The position numbers were made by a program, and so were the translations under genes. The notes under the pieces are model-generated. The model saw only the letters and a list, made by a program, of their open reading frames with translations, was not told the DNA's origin and did not search any database. From NCBI RefSeq assembly GCF_021390325.1, contig NZ_JAJUWU010000003.1:372001-436000 (forward strand): 64,000 bases of DNA, written 5' to 3'. This document shows positions 42,702 to 50,883 of the stretch, piece after piece. This DNA is from Jiella avicenniae (GTDB taxonomy: Bacteria > Pseudomonadota > Alphaproteobacteria > Rhizobiales > Rhizobiaceae). How positions within the stretch are numbered: the stretch's first letter is position 1; every line of letters starts with the position of its first letter.

Positions 42702-44251
42702 TGGACCATCTCCGGCCTTGACGCGACGACCGGATCGGCGCCGCCGAGCGCCGCCGCCATCACCGCAATTTCGCTGATCGCGTCTCGTTCGAGCCGGGCG
42801 ACGATCTCGCCTTCGTAGAGCACCGAGACGCGGTCCGAGAGATGGACCAGCTCCGGCACCTCGGTGGAGTGGAACAGCACCGCTCCGCCGGCATCGGCGA
42901 AATCGCGCATCAGCTGGTAGAGCTGATGCTTGGTCCCGACGTCGATGCCGCGCGTCGGGTCGAAGAGCAGGAGGATCCGGCTCTCGGCCAGGATCCACTT
43001 GGCGATGGCGATCTTCTGCTGGTTGCCGCCCGAAAACGAGCCGGCCGGCATGTAGATCGCCCGATCGTCCACCTCGACGGCGCGAAACGCGGCGAGCGTT
43101 GCCGCGCGCTCCGCCTCCCGATCGAGCAGTCCGTGCCGCGAAAACCTGGCGATGGTCGGCAGCGTCGCGTTCTTGCTGCCGTCGAGCTTCAGGAACAGGC
43201 CCTCGCTTTTGCGGTCTTCCGGCAGGAGGCCGATCCGCAGCGAGGGATGGAGGGCATCGGCCGGCGAGGACAGCCGCACCGCGCGCCCGTCGACCCGCAA
43301 CTCGCCGTCGAGGATCGGCGTCGCGCCGAAGCAGGCGCGGAACAAAGCGACCTGCCCCATTCCCTGGAGCCCGGCGACGCCGTGGATCTCGCCGGGCCGG
43401 AGGTCGAGGTCGATGCCGCGCAGCTTGGCGCCGGCCGAAACGCCTCTCAGTTCGAGCATGGGATCGGGCACCGGCGCGCCGGACGGCGCGGGCCTGGGTG
43501 GAAATGTCTTCGAGATCGAACGGCCGATGATTTTTTCCACCACCGCCGCGTCGGTGATGTCGTCGACGTCGCAGCTGACGATGTGGCGGCCGTTGCGCAG
43601 GATCGTCAGCCGGTCGCAGAACTCGCGCACCTCCGGCATCCGATGCGAGATGAACAGGATGGTGACGCCCCGGCGTCTGGCGTCGGCGACGATCCGCCCC
43701 AGCCATGCGACGTCGCCGCCGGCGAGCGCCGAGGTCGGCTCGTCGAGGAGGAGGATCCGCGGCTCGCGGAAGAGCGCCCGGGCGATCTCGATCTTCTGGC
43801 GCTCGGCGAGATCGAGCGAGGCGGCGAGCGCCTGCGGATCGATCGACACGCCGAGCCTGTCGAAATGCTCGGCGACCGCCCGTCCCGCCGCCCGCTTGCG
43901 CATCGTCCCGGCAAGGCCGACCGGCGCATAGGGCATGATCATGTTTTCCAGGACCGTCAGATCCGGAACCAGGGTCAGCTCCTGAAAGGCGGTCTGGATG
44001 CCGGCCCGGTGGGCGTCGCGCGGCCTGCGCAGGCGCATCGGACGGCCGTCGACATGGATCGTCCCGGCATCCGGCTCGATCAGTCCCGACAACAGCTTCA
44101 TCGTCGTCGACTTGCCGGCGCCGTTCTCGCCGAGCAGCGCATGGACGGTGCCGGGAGCGACCGTGAAGGATACGTCGTCGAGCGCCCTGGTGGCGCCGAA
44201 CGCCTTCGACAGACCCTCGATCGCGATCGCCGCTGGCCGATCGTCGGACAT
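42698..44251 (-). CDS. Sugar ABC transporter ATPase (RbsA type, two domains)
   Basis: A 517-aa ATPase with two nucleotide-binding domains. The first has Walker A GENGAGKST, an unusual signature (LDLAERQKIEIAR) and Walker B LLLDEPTSAL. In the second, Walker A is degenerate (AGLQGMGQVA), the signature SGGNQQKIAIAK is good, and Walker B reads LLLFDPTRG, with aspartate where the catalytic glutamate is expected. Such asymmetry is known in RbsA-type proteins. It lies between the binding-protein and the fused permease genes. Confidence 0.94.
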   Translation of the reverse strand: MSDDRPAAIAIEGLSKAFGATRALDDVSFTVAPGTVHALLGENGAGKSTTMKLLSGLIEPDAGTIHVDGRPMRLRRPRDAHRAGIQTAFQELTLVPDLTVLENMIMPYAPVGLAGTMRKRAAGRAVAEHFDRLGVSIDPQALAASLDLAERQKIEIARALFREPRILLLDEPTSALAGGDVAWLGRIVADARRRGVTILFISHRMPEVREFCDRLTILRNGRHIVSCDVDDITDAAVVEKIIGRSISKTFPPRPAPSGAPVPDPMLELRGVSAGAKLRGIDLDLRPGEIHGVAGLQGMGQVALFRACFGATPILDGELRVDGRAVRLSSPADALHPSLRIGLLPEDRKSEGLFLKLDGSKNATLPTIARFSRHGLLDREAERAATLAAFRAVEVDDRAIYMPAGSFSGGNQQKIAIAKWILAESRILLLFDPTRGIDVGTKHQLYQLMRDFADAGGAVLFHSTEVPELVHLSDRVSVLYEGEIVARLERDAISEIAVMAAALGGADPVVASRPEMVH

Positions 44252-44291
44252 GCTCAACCCTCGTCGTCTGAATGAGATGCGCCTAGCGTGG

Positions 44292-44322
44292 CGCCGCCGG
44301 CGGCTCGATCGTGCCGGCGGCG
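44292..44322 (-). terminator. GC hairpin between sugar-binding-protein and ATPase genes
   Basis: A perfect 10-bp stem, CGCCGCCGGC with GCCGGCGGCG and an 11-base loop, begins six bases past the binding-protein stop on the transcribed strand. There is no T tail. The position matches hairpins after other binding-protein genes here, suggesting mRNA stabilisation or partial termination. Confidence 0.55.
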
Positions 44323-44328
44323 GCCCGC

Positions 44329-45444
44329 TCAGGTCTCGGGCTGGCCGACCAGCGCCGCGTTCAGGCCGAGCTGCGGCAACTGATCGGAGAAGATCGAGCC
44401 GAACCAGCCGGGATTGGCGACGATCGACGGCTTGAAGGTGTTGCACCCGCTCTTCATCTCTTCCCAGCTGCCGGTCTCGCAGAGCTGGATCGTCTCGTTG
44501 GTGACGAGCGGCAGCGGCAGGGTCGTGTGATGCGGCACGTCCTTGCCCTCGATCATGTCGACCGCGAGCTTCAGCGCGAGCGCCCCCGAATAGGGCGGCG
44601 AAGCGTAGGAGATGCGCGGTGCGCCGAGCGGCGCATAGGGGCTGCTCGCGCCCTCGACCTCGGTCCCCTTCGCCAGCGCCTGGATGCGGCCGCCATTGGA
44701 GCCCTCGCCGGCGCAGGGGAGCAGCTCGTCGTCGGTCTTGCCCGCTTCCAGCTGCATGGCATTGGCGGTGTAACAGCCGACCTGCATCCACAAGCCGTCG
44801 ATGTCGTCCCACTTGCGCGTTGCAAGAAGCTTCGACAATTCGGTGCGGGCCACCGCCTGGCTCCACATGCCGACCGCCTCGCCGACGATCTTGATGTCGG
44901 GATGCTTGGCGAAGACCTCCTTCGCCGCCTTGGTCCGGGCGATGTCGACCGAGGTCCCCGGAACGCCGGTCACCAGGACGACGTCGCCCTTGCCGCCGAG
45001 CTTGTCGGCCAGCCATTCGGCCGTCTTGCGACCCGCCTCCTCCTGGTCGATCGTGACGTTGTAGGCGCAGGGCTCGGTGATCTCCGCGTCGTAGGCGACG
45101 ACCTTCACGCCCTTCGAACAGGCATTCTTGACCACCTGGTTCAGGGCCGTCGGCGAAATCGGGTAGACCACGATCGCCTCCGCCCCGGCCTGCACCATTG
45201 CGTTGATCTGCTGGATCTGGCGCTGGGCGTTGGGGCCGGCGACCTGCACCTGCAGATCCACCTTGTCCGCATAGTCCTTCGAGGCGGCGAGCGCCTTGAC
45301 CATGTTGGCCGCCTCGGCCTGCCAGTCATTGCCGATGTAGCTCATCGACAGAAACACCTTGTGTTTTTCGACAGCCTCTCCGCTGGCCGCAAAAGCACAG
45401 GTCAGTCCGGCGGCGAGCGCCAGCGACTTCACGATCGTCGTCAT
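44329..45444 (-). CDS. Sugar ABC transporter substrate-binding protein
   Basis: Periplasmic type-1 binding protein (371 aa) of the ribose/xylose class. A signal peptide runs to about residue 24 (LALAAGLTCAFAASGEA). The mature protein has SYIGNDWQAEAANMV, NAMVQAGAEAIVVYPISPTALN and VTGVPGTSVDIARTK. Several cysteines (four or five in the mature part) are unusual for the family and could form disulfides. GGGAGGATCC precedes the ATG. It is the first gene of a nine-gene minus-strand unit. Confidence 0.94.
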   Translation of the reverse strand: MTTIVKSLALAAGLTCAFAASGEAVEKHKVFLSMSYIGNDWQAEAANMVKALAASKDYADKVDLQVQVAGPNAQRQIQQINAMVQAGAEAIVVYPISPTALNQVVKNACSKGVKVVAYDAEITEPCAYNVTIDQEEAGRKTAEWLADKLGGKGDVVLVTGVPGTSVDIARTKAAKEVFAKHPDIKIVGEAVGMWSQAVARTELSKLLATRKWDDIDGLWMQVGCYTANAMQLEAGKTDDELLPCAGEGSNGGRIQALAKGTEVEGASSPYAPLGAPRISYASPPYSGALALKLAVDMIEGKDVPHHTTLPLPLVTNETIQLCETGSWEEMKSGCNTFKPSIVANPGWFGSIFSDQLPQLGLNAALVGQPET

Positions 45445-45516
45445 GTGGATCCTCCCGAAACCGTTCTTCGCCGAGCGGCCTCCCAGCCATGTGCCGACGA
45501 ATGCGATGCAGCCTGT

Positions 45517-45538
45517 TTGATTTTTGATCAAAAATCAA
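45517..45538. promoter_or_regulatory. Perfect 22-bp palindrome, GntR operator candidate
   Basis: TTGATTTTTGA is followed directly by its reverse complement TCAAAAATCAA. The site sits in the 166-bp divergent region, 72 bp before the sugar-binding-protein start and 72 bp before the GntR start, exactly midway. Symmetry, AT content and the TGATCA centre fit an FCD-type GntR site controlling both directions. Confidence 0.8.
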
Positions 45539-45610
45539 GGCCTGTTCACCTCGATCCGGAATCCCGCTATGACAGGTGGAAATTGCGGCCTGCGGAGCGT
45601 GAAGAGCGGA

Positions 45611-46273
45611 ATGTCGAAAATCGCGGACAAAGTCGTGCCGTTGCGTCGGGAAACGCTGCAGACGGGCGTCTATGCACGCTTGTGCGACCTCATCCTTCAG
45701 GGCGGCATCGCGCCGGGCGAATCGATCACCGTCGCCAGTCTCGCCAAGGCCTTCGGCGTCAGCCCGATGCCGGTCCGCGAGGCGCTGACGCGGCTGACGG
45801 CCGCAGGCGCCCTCACCGTCGTTTCAGGCCGGACGATCGGCGTTCCGAAACTGACGCGAGAGCGGCTGAACGACCTGCGCCGGGTGCGGATCGAGATCGA
45901 GATGATCGCCGCGGAATGGGCGGCCGCCAACACCACCGCCGCATTCACGGCCGACCTCGAGCGGCTCTACGGCCGTCTGGTCGAGAGCGAGGCGGCCGAC
46001 GACGCCAAGATGTATCTCGAAGCGAACTACGAGTTTCACTTCGCCGTCTACCGGCAATCCGGCTCGCCGACCCTGCTTTCGATCATCGAGAGCCTGTGGC
46101 TGCAGGTGAGCCCGTACTTCCACCTCCTGCGCGAATCGGGCAACTTCAGGATCTCCAACGACCACCATGCCCGGATCTTCCGGGCGATGGTCGATCGGGA
46201 CGGCGCATCGGCCCGGGCGGCGATCGCGAGCGACCTCGACGACGCCTATGCGGTCCTGGTGAGACTGGTCTAG
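45611..46273 (+). CDS. GntR-family regulator, FCD type
   Basis: A 220-aa regulator with a winged helix at about residues 15-80 (GVYARLCDLILQGGIAPGES, then LAKAFGVSPMPVREALTRL) and an FCD effector domain (YEFHFAVYRQSGSPTLL, NDHHARIFRAMV). ATG 45611 is taken over ATG 45524, which would lie within the operator. It diverges from the sugar ABC operon and is its likely repressor. Confidence 0.9.
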   Translation: MSKIADKVVPLRRETLQTGVYARLCDLILQGGIAPGESITVASLAKAFGVSPMPVREALTRLTAAGALTVVSGRTIGVPKLTRERLNDLRRVRIEIEMIAAEWAAANTTAAFTADLERLYGRLVESEAADDAKMYLEANYEFHFAVYRQSGSPTLLSIIESLWLQVSPYFHLLRESGNFRISNDHHARIFRAMVDRDGASARAAIASDLDDAYAVLVRLV

Positions 46274-46423
46274 GCGCTCGCCCCACCCCGCCTCGACGGG
46301 TGGCGATGACGGCTAGGGCAATCGGCGGCAGGACCGGCCCGCCATTTCGATGGTGGTCCGGGAATTGCATCGACGGCGGCGTACCGACAGGATCGACGAA
46401 CGAGAAACCCGAGGAAATCCGCG

Positions 46424-48055
46424 ATGCCCCAATCCCGAGCCGCCGTAGCGCCGCTGTTGACGGTGGACGCGCTGACCGTCTCGCTCCCCGGCGGGATGGA
46501 TCGCGATTTTGCCGTCGAGGCAGTCACCTTCGAACTCGCGGCCGGTGAAACCTTGTGCATCGTCGGGGAATCCGGCTCCGGCAAATCCGTCACCGCCAAT
46601 GCCATCATGGGCCTCCTGCCCGATGCGCTCGAGATCAAGGCCGGCCGGATCGTCCTGCGCGGCGAGGATCTTCTCGGCGCCTCGCCCTCCGAGTTGCGGG
46701 ACATGCGCGGGCGGATCGTCTCGATCGTCTTTCAGGACCCGCTGTCGGCCCTCAACCCGCTGATGACCATCGGCGACCAGATCGCCGAGGTCATCGACGC
46801 CCATCGCGGCCACGAGAGCATCGACAAGCGAGCCCGCGTCGTCGAGCTTCTCGACGAGGTCGGCCTGCCCGATCCCGAGGTCATCAAGGGGCAGTATCCG
46901 TTTCGGCTGTCGGGCGGACAGCGCCAGCGCGTGATGATCGCCATGGCGCTGGCGCTGGAGCCCGCCGTCTTGATCGCCGACGAGCCGACGACCGCCCTCG
47001 ACGTGACCACCCAGGCGCAGATCCTCGAACTGATCCGGACGATCCAGGCGCGCAAGGACATGGGCGTCATGTTCATCACCCATGATTTCGGCGTCGTCGC
47101 CGAGATTGCCGACCGGGTGATCGTCATGGAGCGCGGCCGCATCGTCGAGGAAGGCCGGGCGGCCGACGTCCTCGGCGCACCGGGCCACCCCTACACCCAG
47201 CGCCTCATCGCCGCCGTTCCGCGGATGAGTGAAGCCCATGCGGCGGGAGCGAGCGAGGCGCCTGTCGTGCTCGCGGCAAGCGGGCTGAAGAAGACCTTCA
47301 GCCTCCCCGGCGCCTTCTTCAAGCCGCCGCGCGTCGTCAAGGCCGTCGACGACGTCGGCCTCGTGGTGCGCAAGGGGCAGACGGTCGGCATCGTCGGCGA
47401 ATCCGGCTCCGGCAAATCGACGCTCGGCCGCATGCTGATGAAGATCCTCGATGCGGACGAGGGCTCGATCACCTTCGACGGCCAGGAGGTCGCGCGCATG
47501 CCGGAATCCGAGTTCCGCCGTCGCCGGCCGCTGATCCAGATGATCTTCCAGGATCCGTTCGCCTCCCTCAATCCGCGCCAGACCGTCGGGCGCATCCTCA
47601 CCGCGGGTCCGATGGCCCATGGCGTCTCCTCCGGCGAGGCGAAGATGAAGGCGCACCGGCTGTTGTCGCGGGTCGGGCTCGATCCCTCCGCCTTCGAGCG
47701 CTACCCGCACGAGTTTTCCGGCGGCCAGCGCCAGCGCGTCGGCATCGCCCGCGCGCTGATGTTCGACCCACAGCTGATCATCGCCGACGAGGCCGTCTCG
47801 GCCCTCGACGTCTCGGTGCAGGCCCAGATTCTCGACCTTCTGGCCGAGATCCAGGACGAGATGAAGCTCGCGATGATCTTCATCACCCATGATCTGCGCA
47901 TCGCCAGCCGCATCTGCGACGAGGTCGTCGTCATGCAGCATGGCCGCATGGTCGAGGCCGGCCCACCGGCACAGGTGTTCAGGGCGCCGCGCGAGGACTA
48001 CACGCGCACGCTCGTCGCGGCCATTCCGGGCGGACGCTGGGAAACAGCCGCCTGA
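46424..48055 (+). CDS. Peptide ABC transporter ATPase, fused DppD-DppF type
   Basis: A 543-aa protein with two complete nucleotide-binding domains. Domain 1: GESGSGKSV, SGGQRQRVMIAMA, LIADEPTTALD. Domain 2, from about residue 285: GESGSGKST, SGGQRQRVGIARA, IIADEAVSALD. The oligopeptide-type tails (HPYTQRLI, EDYTRTLVAAIPGG) close each half. GAGGAAAT precedes the ATG. The matching binding protein and permeases lie at 50.9-54.5 kb, with MarR, SDR and oxidase genes between, so one operon probably covers all of them. Confidence 0.93.
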   Translation: MPQSRAAVAPLLTVDALTVSLPGGMDRDFAVEAVTFELAAGETLCIVGESGSGKSVTANAIMGLLPDALEIKAGRIVLRGEDLLGASPSELRDMRGRIVSIVFQDPLSALNPLMTIGDQIAEVIDAHRGHESIDKRARVVELLDEVGLPDPEVIKGQYPFRLSGGQRQRVMIAMALALEPAVLIADEPTTALDVTTQAQILELIRTIQARKDMGVMFITHDFGVVAEIADRVIVMERGRIVEEGRAADVLGAPGHPYTQRLIAAVPRMSEAHAAGASEAPVVLAASGLKKTFSLPGAFFKPPRVVKAVDDVGLVVRKGQTVGIVGESGSGKSTLGRMLMKILDADEGSITFDGQEVARMPESEFRRRRPLIQMIFQDPFASLNPRQTVGRILTAGPMAHGVSSGEAKMKAHRLLSRVGLDPSAFERYPHEFSGGQRQRVGIARALMFDPQLIIADEAVSALDVSVQAQILDLLAEIQDEMKLAMIFITHDLRIASRICDEVVVMQHGRMVEAGPPAQVFRAPREDYTRTLVAAIPGGRWETAA

Positions 48056-48200
48056 CCGACGTCGAATGATGCCACCGCCGGGACGAGAGCCGGCGACCAC
48101 GCGAGAGCAGGCATCCGATGGACAGTCGGTGCAACGGGACGCTTCGCGCTGCACAATGGATGAGCAGTTCTTCTGCCGCCGAAATTCGCGGCAAAATTGA

Positions 48201-48229
48201 TTGACACTATCCACCATATTTTCGATAGT
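48201..48229 (+). promoter_or_regulatory. Promoter and overlapping MarR dyad
   Basis: TTGACA (48201-48206) and GATAGT (48224-48229) are 17 bp apart, a good promoter for the MarR gene. The arms ACTATC (48206-48211) and GATAGT (48224-48229) form an inverted repeat spanning spacer and -10 box, a typical autorepression arrangement. The rest of the 248-bp gap (48056-48303) shows no gene. Confidence 0.65.
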
Positions 48230-48303
48230 CGGTCCCGCAAGCAATCTGCGGCGGGAAGATCGGCGAAGCGCCGGTTCCCACCCACGGCCTCTCGGAGCCG
48301 GGC

Positions 48304-48819
48304 ATGGCGGCTGACGGAAAACGCGTTTCGACGCCCGCGGTGACGCGCGTCGAGGACGTCGATCTCGGGGTTCTCGACGACACTCTGAGCTTCTTCATCC
48401 GCGCGCTCAATCTCGCCGTGACCCGCGATCTCGACGCGAGGTTGGAGGGCATGGAGGTCGCGCGCGGAACCGGCAAGATCACCGCGCTCTTCCTGATCGA
48501 CCGTCACCCGGGCATTCGCCCTTCCGTCATCGCCGCGGCCGCGATGAAGGACCGTTCCGCCATGGCACGGATCCTCGACGACATGGAGAGGCACGGCCTG
48601 ATCCGGCGCGAGCCCGATCCCGAGGACGGCCGCGTCCAGGCCCTTCATCTGACGGAGAAGGGAAAGAAGGCGTCGCAGGAGGTCCAGGCCATCGTCCGCC
48701 AGTCCCGCGACTTCTTCCACGACATCTCCGACGAGGAATACACCCAGGTGATCGATCTCCTGCGGGGGCTCTACTGGCGCATCGTCAAGGCCCATCAGGC
48801 AAAGGGAACGAAGCTATGA
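48304..48819 (+). CDS. MarR-family transcriptional regulator
   Basis: A 171-aa winged-helix regulator. The DNA-binding part lies at about residues 65-120 (IDRHPGIRPSVIAAAAMKD, then RREPDPEDGRVQALHLTEKG, the wing with the DxR motif). Helices on both sides make the dimer. It overlaps the SDR gene in ATGA and has its own promoter with a dyad, so it is probably autoregulated together with the downstream oxidase and transporter genes. Confidence 0.92.
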   Translation: MAADGKRVSTPAVTRVEDVDLGVLDDTLSFFIRALNLAVTRDLDARLEGMEVARGTGKITALFLIDRHPGIRPSVIAAAAMKDRSAMARILDDMERHGLIRREPDPEDGRVQALHLTEKGKKASQEVQAIVRQSRDFFHDISDEEYTQVIDLLRGLYWRIVKAHQAKGTKL

Positions 48820-49511
48820 CCGCACGGCCCGTCGCGATGATCTCCGGCGCCAGCCGCGGCATCGGGCTCGCCGTCGCCCGGCGGCTCTCCGCCGACGGAT
48901 GGGCCCTTTCCCTCGGCATGCGAAAGCCTCTCGTGCCGGAGGGCGTCGATCCGGCCCACACCCATCTTTCCGCCTACGAGGCGGCCGTCGGTGGCGAAGA
49001 CGCCTGGACCGCGGCAACTCTCGAGCGCTTCGGCCGGATCGACGCGATCGTCGCCAATGCCGGGCTGATGATCCCGAAATCGGTGATCGAGGCGGAAGAC
49101 GACGATCTCGACGCGATGCTGGCGGTCAACGTCAAGGCGCCGCGCCGCCTGGTGAAGGCGGCCTTCGAGCCCCTCGCCGCCAGTGGCCGCGGCCGGGTGA
49201 TCATCCTCGCCTCGCTGTCCGGCAAACGGGTCAAGTCGGAAAAGTCCGGCCTCTACTCCATGACCAAGTTTGCCGCCGTGGCTCTCTCCCACGGCATTCG
49301 CCAGGCCGGCTTCGAGCACGGCATCAGGGCGACGGCCGTCTGTCCGGGCTTCGTCGCCACCGACATGGCGCGCACGGTCACCGACCGGGACACCGCGCTG
49401 ATGACCGACCCGGACGAACTCGCCGGCGTCGTCGCCATGCTGATCGGCCTGTCGAACACCGCGAGCGTCGCCGAATTTGCCGTGAACTGCCAGCTCGAGG
49501 AGCAATACTGA
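48816..49511 (+). CDS. Short-chain dehydrogenase/reductase
   Basis: A 231-aa classical SDR. It has SGASRGIG (10-17), ANAG, a serine in LASLSGK and YSMTKFA with the catalytic tyrosine and lysine. VCPGFVATDM follows in the substrate loop. It is shorter than most at the C terminus. It overlaps the MarR gene by four bases and precedes a FAD oxidase by two, so it probably acts on the carbonyl product of that oxidation. Confidence 0.92.
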   Translation: MTARPVAMISGASRGIGLAVARRLSADGWALSLGMRKPLVPEGVDPAHTHLSAYEAAVGGEDAWTAATLERFGRIDAIVANAGLMIPKSVIEAEDDDLDAMLAVNVKAPRRLVKAAFEPLAASGRGRVIILASLSGKRVKSEKSGLYSMTKFAAVALSHGIRQAGFEHGIRATAVCPGFVATDMARTVTDRDTALMTDPDELAGVVAMLIGLSNTASVAEFAVNCQLEEQY

Positions 49512-49513
49512 TC

Positions 49514-50845
49514 ATGCCCGGCCCATTCGTCACCCCCGTCCACGGTGATCTCGACCTGCCCGAAAAGGTCGACGTCGTCGTCATCGGCGGCGGGATCGTC
49601 GGCGTGTCGACGGCGCTCGAACTCGCCGAGCGCGGTGTCAGCGTGGCCCTCTGCGAAAAGGGCGGCATCGGCCAGGAACAGTCGAGCCGCAACTGGGGCT
49701 GGGTGCGCATCTCGCGCCGCGATCCGCGCGAAGTGCCGCTGATGGTCGAAGCCCTGCGCGTCTGGAAGGATCTCGACCGGCGGATCGGCCGCCCCACCGG
49801 CTACACCCGGTCCGGCATCGTCTTCGCCTGCGCGACCGACCAGGACGTCCGGAACTACACCAACTGGATCCGCCATCTCGAACCCTGGCAGATCGAATCG
49901 CGGATGCTGAGCCCCGACGAGTTCAAGGCGATGTTCCCTGCGGCGCAGTTCGACGTGAAGGGCGCGCTCTACACCCCCGCCGACGGGCGCGCCGAACCGC
50001 AGATCGCCGCGCCGGCCATCGCCGAGGCCGCGCGCGACAAGGGTGCCCATATCCTCACCGAATGTGCGGTCCGCGGCATCGAGACGAGCGGCGGCAAGGT
50101 CTCCGGCGTCGTCACCGAGCGCGGGCCGATCGCCTGCTCCTCGGTGGTGCTGGCGGGCGGCGCCTGGTCGAACCTCTTCTGCGGGCTCTACGGCCTCGAT
50201 CTGCCGCAGTTGACGGTGCTGGCTTCGGTGCTGAGGACGAAACCGCTCGAAGGCGGCCCGGACCAGGCGATCTGGGCGAAGGATTTCGCCTGCCGCAAGC
50301 GCAAGGACGGCGGCTACACGATCGCCTGCGGCCACGAGAACGTCGTCGACATCGTGCCGAACTCCTTCCGCTATGCCCGCCGCTTCCTGCCGGCGCTGCG
50401 CGAGGACTGGAACTCCCTCAATTTCCGGCTCTCCTCGCGCTTCTTCGAAGAGGCACGGACGCCGAAAAAGTGGTCGCTCGACGAAGCGAGCCCGTTCGAA
50501 TACTGCCGCGTCCTCGATCCGAAGCCCGAAAAGCGGCTGACGGACAAGGCGCTGACGGAACTCAGCCGCGCCTTTCCGGCCTTCGCCAAGGCCGAGATCG
50601 CCCAGCACTGGGGCGGCCGCATCGACGTCACGCCCGACGCCATCCCGGTGATTTCGGCCGTCGACGAGATCCCCGGCTTCCACGTCGCCACCGGTTTTTC
50701 CGGCCACGGCTTCGGCATCGGCCCCGGCGCCGGCCGCCTGATGGCCGACATCGTGATGAGCCGCACGCCGGTCGTCGACCCGCACGAATTCCGCTTCTCC
50801 CGCTTCACCGACGGATCGAAGGTTCGTCCCATCAGCGGGTTCTAG
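49514..50845 (+). CDS. FAD-dependent oxidoreductase, DAO family
   Basis: A 443-aa flavoprotein of the D-amino-acid oxidase/dehydrogenase superfamily. The ADP-binding loop VVVIGGGIVGVSTALELAE is at about 21-39, and the C-terminal FAD contact FSGHGFGIGPGAGRLMAD near 398-415. NWGWVRISRRD is characteristic of a subgroup found with peptide or opine transporters. It deaminates amines or D-amino acids in the known relatives. The gene is two bases after the SDR stop and upstream of a binding-protein gene. Confidence 0.92.
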   Translation: MPGPFVTPVHGDLDLPEKVDVVVIGGGIVGVSTALELAERGVSVALCEKGGIGQEQSSRNWGWVRISRRDPREVPLMVEALRVWKDLDRRIGRPTGYTRSGIVFACATDQDVRNYTNWIRHLEPWQIESRMLSPDEFKAMFPAAQFDVKGALYTPADGRAEPQIAAPAIAEAARDKGAHILTECAVRGIETSGGKVSGVVTERGPIACSSVVLAGGAWSNLFCGLYGLDLPQLTVLASVLRTKPLEGGPDQAIWAKDFACRKRKDGGYTIACGHENVVDIVPNSFRYARRFLPALREDWNSLNFRLSSRFFEEARTPKKWSLDEASPFEYCRVLDPKPEKRLTDKALTELSRAFPAFAKAEIAQHWGGRIDVTPDAIPVISAVDEIPGFHVATGFSGHGFGIGPGAGRLMADIVMSRTPVVDPHEFRFSRFTDGSKVRPISGF

Positions 50846-50883
50846 ACATCGCAGGCAGACCCTCCAACAGAAGGATCATCGGC

